Below, piece by piece: positions 58,420 to 64,000 of a stretch of DNA of 64,000 nt (positions are counted from its first letter, which is position 1; each line of letters begins with the position of its first letter). A program made the position numbers and the translations under genes. The DNA is from Bactericera cockerelli (Eukaryota; Arthropoda; Insecta; Hemiptera; Triozidae): assembly GCA_024516035.1 (NCBI GenBank), contig JAMCCL010000102.1, positions 1-64,000 on the forward strand. Reading direction: 5' to 3'. The notes under the pieces were generated by a model. The model saw only the letters and a list, made by a program, of their open reading frames with translations, ran no database searches and had not been told where the DNA came from.

Positions 58420-59215
58420 CAACGATGCAATATCCGAAGCAGCGCTCGACCAGAAAGGATAAGGGGGTCAGGGAGACGCGCCCAAGCGAAATGCAGACGA
58501 AGAACCATTTCACGGCTCAAATCCTGATCAACGGCTCGACTGGTTCCCAAAGGTATAGGTACCAGGAGACAGGCAAGGGGTCTAGAGAGACGCATCTAAG
58601 CCAAGGAGGGAAAGAGTCCAGCCCACGGATCAAAAATTTGAGCAACGGCTCAAATGATACCAGCGGTCTAGGCACCAGGAGAAGGGCAAGGGGTCTAAGG
58701 AGACTCACCCAAACCATGTAAGGACCGAGTCCAGCACACGGCTCAAAATCTTGAGTGACGGCTCGACTGGTACCAGGGGCATAGATACCAGGAGACAGGC
58801 AAGGGGTCTAGAGAGACGCACCCAAGCCAAGGTAAGGAGGGGCATTGTCTAGTCCTCGGCTCAACTTGTATCGAAGGCATAGGAACCAGGAGAAAGGCGG
58901 GGGGTCTAGGGAGACGCACCCGCCAAGAGGGAGGACAAATTCCATCCCATGGCTCGAAATCTTGAGCAACGGCCCGACTGGTACCAAAGGCATAGGTACC
59001 AGGAGGCAGGCCGGGGTCTAAGAAGACGCATCCGCCAAGGAGGGAGGACAAAGTCAACTCCACGGCTCAAATTCTTGAGCAACGGCTCGACTGGTACCAA
59101 ATGCATAGGTACCAGGAGACAGGCCGGGGGCCTAAGGAGACGCACCCTCCAAAGAGGGAGGACAAAGTCAACTCCACTGCTCAAATCTTGAGCCACGGCT
59201 CGAGTGGTATTTTTT
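58420..59215. repeat. Minisatellite, about 113-bp unit, about 7 copies
   Basis: Units contain TTGAGCAACGGCTCGACTGG, TACCA..GGCATAGGTACCAGG, AGACAGGC and GAGACGCACCCA..CCAAG. Anchor GAGCAACGG-like strings are at about 58,525, 58,640, 58,753, 58,964, 59,077 and 59,189. Copies diverge by 10-20 percent by eye. Open frames on both strands are compositional. Confidence 0.85.
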
Positions 59216-59220
59216 AATAA

Positions 59221-60454
59221 GAGAACAGGTAGGTCAACCTCCACTGAGAAGGCCCAGCAAGGGAACAAAAGGTTCAAGCTATACTGAGAGGCTCAGTAAG
59301 GGAACAAAGGACTCGACCTATACTGAGGAGGCTCAGTAAGGGAACAAAAGTCTCAACCTATCAAAAGTCTCCACCTATGTTGAGAAGGCTCAGTAAGGGA
59401 ACAGAAGGTTCATCCTATACTGAGAAGGCTCAGTAGGGGAACAGGAGGCTCAACCTATACTGAGAGGGTTCAGTAAGGGAACAAAAGGCTCAACCTATAC
59501 TGAGAGGGCTCAGTAAGGGGAGAGACGGTTCAACCTATACTGAGAAGGCTCAGTAAGGAAACAGAAGGTTCAACCTATACTGAGAAGGCTCAGTAAGTGA
59601 ACAGAAGGCTCAACCTCTACTGAGAAGGCTCAGTAAGGGAACGAAAGGCTCAACTTATACTGAGAAGGCTCAGTAAGGGAACAAAAGGCTCAATCTCTAC
59701 TGAGAAGGCTCAGTAAGGGAACAAAAGGCTCAACCTCTACTGAGAAGGCTCAGTAAGGGAACGGATGGTTCAACCTATACTGAGAAGGCTCAGTAAGGGA
59801 ACTGAAAGCTCAACCTATACTGAGAAGGCTCAGTAAGGGAACAGAAGGCTCAACCTATACTGGGGAAGGCTCAGTAAGGGAACAGAAGGCTCAACCTATA
59901 CTGAGAAGGCTCAGTAAGGGAACAAAAGGCTCAACCTATACTGAGAAGGCTCAGTAAGGGAACAGAAGGTTCAACCTATACTGAGAAGGCTCAGTAAGTG
60001 AACAGAAGGCTCAACCTCTACTGAGAAGGCTCAGTAAGGGAACGAAAGGCTCAACCTATACTGAGAAGGCTCAGTAAGGGAACAAAAGGCTCAACCTCTA
60101 CTGAGAAGGCTCAGTAAGGGAACAAAAGGCTCAACCTCTACTGAGAAGGCTCAGTAAGGGAACGGATGGTTCAACCTATACTGAGAAGGCTCAGTAAGGG
60201 AACTGAAAGCTCAACCTATACTGAGAAGACTCAGTAAGGGAACAAAAGGCTCAACCTATACTGAGAAGGCTCAGTAAGGGAACAGAAGGCTCAACCTATA
60301 CTGAGAAGGCTCAGTAAGGGAACAAAAGGCTCAATCTATACTGAGAGGGCTCAGTAAGGGAACAGAAGGCTCAACCTATACTGAGAAGGCTCAGTAAGGG
60401 AACAGAGAGCTCAACCTATACTGAGAAGGCTCAGTAAGGGAACAGAAGGCTCAA
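59221..60454. repeat. 40-bp satellite array with higher-order structure
   Basis: About 31 copies of a 40-bp unit (core CTATACTGAGAAGGCTCAGT, then AAGGGAACAGAAGGCTCAAC). Unit variants recur in the same order about 400 bp (10 units) apart: the AAGTGAAC, CGAAAGG, CGGATGG, CTGAAAG series at 59,595-59,800 reappears at 59,996-60,205. The core contains the inverted repeat ACTGAG...CTCAGT. Confidence 0.95.
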
Positions 60455-60558
60455 ATTATAATTACCTGTTGTGTCTGCAGAAGTCTCGAACGAAACACAA
60501 TAAATTAACTTTTTAATTGGTCGCACTTTTAGGTCTTATTAGGTCAAAAGACAAAAGA

Positions 60559-60719
60559 GTACTGATTACCCCCTACCGCTTCAGTCAGAGCTAAAGTTCA
60601 AGGTTTGAGGAGAAAAACCAAAAGTGGGAGGTGGACTATAACAGGAAAAGAGGGGAAGTTAGAGGAAAGTTGCACAATTTAGGTCAAAACAGCAAAAGAA
60701 ATCTCATCTGGGTCAAGCT
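60559..60719. repeat. DIRS 5' inverted terminal repeat (shared part)
   Basis: Reverse complement of 42,085-42,245. The outermost bases to about 60,737 (AGCACAGATCCCAAAA) are copied inversely in the internal complementary region at 42,346-42,361. Confidence 0.85.
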
Positions 60720-60737
60720 GGAGCACAGATCCCAAAA

Positions 60738-61104
60738 TATTAATTATTCATCTATGTTACAATTTTTCTCCTCAAATTCGAAAATCTGCATGAATTTCCA
60801 AATTTGTTCATCATATGGAGGATTTTACTGAATAATCCCAAAAAAATGAAATAATAATAATGAGCGCCAAAATTAGCCAAATATAATTATGCAAATATGA
60901 AATTGCACAATATCGGAGTTCTAAATATAATTATTATTATAATCATCTACAGGGCCCTGTGTCACAGTTATTCTACAAGTTTCAAACCAGTTAAAAAAAA
61001 AACTGTAGTTTATTTGTAAAAAAATAATTTATTTGAAAAAAAAAATATATATATGTATATATTTTGAGCTCTCTTTTTTTTATATTTTTATACTTTGATA
61101 TCTA
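60738..61104. other. AT-rich flank, no gene
   Basis: AT-rich spacer with short TA microsatellite near 61,045-61,062. Confidence 0.4.
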
Positions 61105-62745
61105 CACTTGAGAGCAACAAAAGCGAATCAAACTTTTTCCTCCACCAAATCTGCGATATCTTCGAAATTACTATTTCTATCGAGTCGTAAGATATCTCAA
61201 AATGCTGTAAATTTTGTTTTCTACAATTTCATAATTTGGTTGTTAAAAAAAACACCTACCAGAAGCCGTAAAATTCAAATTTTCCTACAGGGTGTCAAAA
61301 AAGAAGAAAAACATGATTTTTTTATGTTTAACAAAAGAAGTTATAACATGAGAAATCAACAAGATTCATTCGTAACAATGGTGAATCAGTATTTTGTGTT
61401 GTCTCCCCGAGCTCTAATCACAGCATTCATTCGATTTGGCATTGACTGGATCAAAATAACCACAATATCTTGGGACAACCTCTACCATTTTTCGGTGAGG
61501 GCGATCTTGAGCTCTGCTACAGTCTGGGGAGCCGGTATTCTGCCTCAAACACTTCGTTTGAGTCGGTCTCAAAGATCCTCGATCGGGTTGAGGTCGGGAC
61601 TAAGAGAGGGCCAGTCCAAAGTGTCAATATTCTCCTCATCCAGGAACTCCCGAACACAATTAGCCGCATGTGGGCGGGCATTGTCGTGCCTGAGGAGGAA
61701 ACTGGTCGCCCATACTATGAGCGAAAGGAACCACATGGGTCTGCAGGACTTCGAGAAGCTGGAATTCAACCAAAGAGAGCTTCAAATGGACCCAAACTCT
61801 CCAGAGAGCACAGGGAAAGGAGACTCAGATTCGCCATAGAACACGTGGATTGGATACCCCAGCAATGGCGCTCTGTTCTCTTCACTGATGAATGCCGGGT
61901 GTGTTTGTTTGGTAATGACAGAAGGAAAAGAGTCTATAAAAGAGCGGGAGAAAGGTATGCTGAGTGATGCATCACAGAAACTGTCAGTTTCGGCGGTGGT
62001 TCCTGTATGGTGCGGGGTAGGATTTCAACTGAAAGAAAGACTGAATTGGTTTTCACCACATGCTGTGCGGGAGGTGACCTGAACAATCAGAGTACATTGT
62101 TAATATCCTGCAGACCCATGTTGTTCCTCTCGCTCAAAGTATGGGCGACCAGTTCCTCCTCATGCACGACAATGCCCGCCCACATGCGGCTAATTGTGTT
62201 CGGGAGTTCCTGGATGAGGAGAATATTGACACTTTGGACTCGCCCTCTCTTGGTCCGACCTCAACCCGATCGAGAATCTTTGAGACCGACTCAAACGAAG
62301 TGTTTGAGGCAGAATACCGGCTCCCCAAACTGTAGCAGAGCTCAAGATCACCCTCACCGAAGAATGGTAGAGGTTGCCCCAAGGTATTGTGGTTATTTTG
62401 ATCCAGTCAATGCCAAATCGAATGAATTCTGTGATTAGAGCTCGGGGAGACAACACAAAATACTGATTCACCATTGTTACGAATGAATCTTGTTGATTTC
62501 TCATGTTATAACTTCTTTTGTTAAACATAAAAAAATCATGTTTTTCTTTTTTTTTGACCCCTGTAGGAAAATTTGAATTTTACGGCTTCTGGTAGGTGTT
62601 TTTTTAACAATCAAATTATGAAATTGTAGAAAACAAAATTTACAGCATTTTGAGATATCTTACGACTCGATAGAAATAGTAATTTCGAAGATATCGCAGA
62701 TTTGGTGGAGGAAAAAGTTTGATTCGCTTTTGTTGCTCTCAAGTG
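61105..62745 (+). mobile_element. Tc1-like element with duplicated inverted 3' arm
   Basis: Begins CACTTGAGAGCAACAAAAGC and ends with its inverse, flanked by TA on both sides (61,103-61,104; 62,746-62,747), the Tc1/mariner target. The inverted repeats are not short: 61,105 to about 61,747 is the reverse complement of about 62,105-62,745. Both arms therefore carry the C-terminal DDE part of the transposase, in opposite directions. The N-terminal DNA-binding region is missing. Confidence 0.8.
61748..62440 (+). pseudogene. Tc1-like transposase, C-terminal fragment
   Basis: Plus-strand frames read REHRERRLRFAIEHVDW, QQWRSVLFTDECRVCLFGND (first catalytic Asp in FTDE), then after frame changes MHDNARPHAANCVREFLDEE (second Asp in the HDNARPH box) and a degraded third block. 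Frames break near 61,965 and 62,100. The region before FTDE, with the paired-like helix-turn-helix, is absent. An inverted second copy of the HDNARPH and SPDLNPIEDL blocks is at 61,769-61,569 on the minus strand. Confidence 0.8.
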
Positions 62746-63140
62746 TATGATGACAAAAAAAAAAAAGTAAAATTTAGAACTTCATACAAACGATCTTCAG
62801 TCAACTTCTGCGCTCATCCTAAAGTACATTTTCCATTTCACCACATTGGTTTATGCTGGATTTCTATTTCATTTGTCTGAATTTCCAACTTGAGAAATGA
62901 CTACTTTTTTCTTTCCGGAGTGAAGTCATGGTGTTAGAAAGATTGATATAGGTGAACCTTGTGCACGTCCAGAACAATTATTCTGGTCTCTTTCCGTGTC
63001 CACTTGTCCAGTGTATCTATAATGTGTTGAAATTATGCACCCAAAACTAACAGTTAAAAAAAAAAAGTTGTAACTAGTAAATGAATGCGACACAGGGGCC
63101 CCGAATATTAATATTGCGAAATTCACTCTGAATTCATTTC
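62746..63140. other. Intergenic, no gene seen
   Basis: Unique-looking sequence without recognised features. Confidence 0.4.
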
Positions 63141-63147
63141 ATCTCAC

Positions 63148-63300
63148 CTTGCCATTGATCTTTCAGATCCTTTGGACCAGATGCCTTGGATATATTCATT
63201 TCTTTTTCCAAGTCTTGGTCCTTGAAACGAAAGAGAGACGTGCAGGGGGGTACTTCCGGCAAAGAGTGAGTTTCGCGATACAAAAGAGCACACTTAAGAA
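63148..63300 (-). CDS. Possible exon with GPRL-GKR peptide motif
   Basis: Minus strand. A pyrimidine-rich acceptor-like TTCTTTCTTAAG (about 63,295) and a strong donor GCAAG/GTGAGA (63,142-63,147) frame an interval open in at least two phases. One phase reads SFQGPRLGKRNEYIQGIW, with an amidation-plus-dibasic cleavage site (GKR) after PRL, as in pyrokinin-like peptides. The other phase reads LPEVPPCTSLFRFKDQDLEK. Upstream at 63,514-63,380 a frame has a signal-peptide-like FKKLFTTLITIVFVLA. The link between the two is unproven, and the insert between F and PRL differs from the standard FxPRL. Confidence 0.2.
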
Positions 63301-63519
63301 AGAAGAGTTATTTCATGAAATATATTATTTATCTAGAAATTGTGAACAACTTTAAAATATTGTAGTTCCCCCCCAGGGTTCCGCCATTCCCTTCCTGTAT
63401 TCCCAAAGCTCTTGTATCATCATTTGTGGCCAAGACAAACACGATAGTTATGAGCGTAGTAAAGAGTTTTTTGAACTGTCTGCCACCCAAGTTTGCCAGT
63501 ATCTCATTATTCAACAGAG

Positions 63520-63840
63520 AATACAGAGGGAAATGTGAGCTTTCATCCAGCGGACCACACTAAGTTCCCAACTTTCATAAGTAGGTCAGTGTGATGTGGC
63601 GGAACTGAGAAATGAATATAACATAGACACAGAGCACAGGGTTTTGCTACGTGGATTTCTTAAAATAAACGGAAAATTGCAGAAGGACATACGTAAATAG
63701 GTTTGCATATTTCTTCTTCTCGCAAATGAATAATATTGCGTAGTTGCAGATTCTTTCCGCAGTAGAAATTTAATACAGCATCTTTACTTTCTATTATCTC
63801 TAAGAAGAAAGAATTATTTACGGTCACCTTTTTCGAAATG
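63520..63840. other. No gene seen
   Basis: AT-rich; nothing assignable. Confidence 0.4.
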
Positions 63841-63876
<36 letters not shown>

Positions 63877-63899
63877 CGCGCGCGCGCGCGTGTGTGTTG
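63841..63899. repeat. Poly-A run followed by (CG)n(TG)n
   Basis: About 33 A, then TCACGCGCGCGCGCGCGTGTGTGTTG. Alternating purine/pyrimidine CG/TG could adopt Z-DNA. Possibly the tail of a minus- or plus-strand retroposon. Confidence 0.85.
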
Positions 63900-64000
63900 A
63901 ATATTCAGGGTCTAGTCATTCTTTGTGGGGAAAATTGAGTAGCTGTCTTCTTTGATTCGACCAGTGGCGACATTATTGGCAAATGATATGCAAGAATATA

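Larger units (their letters stand above)
42028..60737 (-). mobile_element. DIRS-type retrotransposon carrying a nested Polinton
   Basis: Both outer ends share an inverted repeat (42,085-42,245 with 60,559-60,719), and next to the left end lies a 98-bp block complementary to the outermost sequence of both ends (42,283-42,380). This ITR plus internal complementary region is the signature of DIRS elements. Transcription is on the minus strand: leader with minisatellites, gag-like frames, RNase H-like frame, tyrosine-recombinase frame, 3' end. Without the 12.2-kb insertion the element is about 6.5 kb. The reverse transcriptase core is not visible, so it is defective. As expected for DIRS, no target duplication is evident. 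Confidence 0.8.

Noticed and set aside
58425..59277. Open frames of 60-120 codons across the 113-bp repeats
   Set aside because: The frames follow repeat periodicity on both strands and have no independent evidence of coding.
42028..60737. Treating 42-61 kb as one giant Polinton with long TIRs
   Set aside because: The outer repeats have DIRS-type internal complementarity, the genes outside 43.55-55.77 kb are DIRS-like, and the 6-bp duplication marks the inner boundary.
61108..61839. 243-codon plus-strand frame through the Tc1 left arm
   Set aside because: It is mostly the antisense of the transposase C-terminus in the inverted arm.

Overview
This window is animal (almost certainly arthropod) nuclear DNA. 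It holds a spliced metallocarboxypeptidase-family gene with GT/AG introns, tRNA-derived SINEs, and Tc1, hAT, DIRS, non-LTR and Polinton-type mobile elements, with long CT/GA microsatellites. Bacterial-style gene packing, rRNA, operons and CRISPR arrays are absent. The exact species cannot be named from sequence alone.

Layout. 1-23.0 kb: a gene-poor, extremely homopolymer-rich tract (CT-rich, then AT/poly-A/poly-T, then GA-rich, with a run of about 110 G). Its repeat copies differ from cleaner copies elsewhere by single bases turned into their neighbours, so much of it looks like poor consensus and its ORFs should not be believed. 23.1-26.8 kb (minus strand): a four-exon M14B carboxypeptidase-like gene that has lost most catalytic and zinc-binding residues. 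One intron carries a minisatellite made from copies of the end of exon 2 plus its splice donor. 26.8-39 kb: small MITEs, an hAT-type element with a perfect 8-bp target duplication, several SINEs, a 246-bp-arm foldback, a 1.66-kb palindrome built from TACAGGGTG modules, and a truncated non-LTR reverse transcriptase tail. 39-42 kb: microsatellites and one possible membrane-protein exon.

42.03-60.74 kb is a nested composite. The outer part is a DIRS-type tyrosine-recombinase retrotransposon (minus strand) with recognisable inverted terminal repeats and an internal complementary region. It keeps gag-like, RNase H-like and recombinase pieces, has lost the reverse transcriptase core, and has two minisatellites in its 5' leader. 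Into its recombinase ORF a 12.2-kb Polinton/adintovirus-like dsDNA element has inserted (43,554-55,767; TIRs about 784 bp; perfect 6-bp target duplication GATTTG). The Polinton keeps a virion module (broken double-jelly-roll major capsid protein, apparently intact penton-like minor capsid protein, adenain-like protease, a small membrane-active core-like protein, a PLA2-like protein, broken packaging ATPase) but shows no integrase and only the N-terminal part of a PolB-type protein.

61.1-62.75 kb is a Tc1-like element whose 5' part has been replaced by an inverted copy of its 3' part. The last 1.2 kb is mostly unassigned; it holds a weak candidate for a secreted-peptide exon. The most interesting items are the splice-donor minisatellite beside a pseudo-carboxypeptidase, the Polinton-in-DIRS nest with its reduced viral gene set, and the recombinase/zinc-knuckle fusion.
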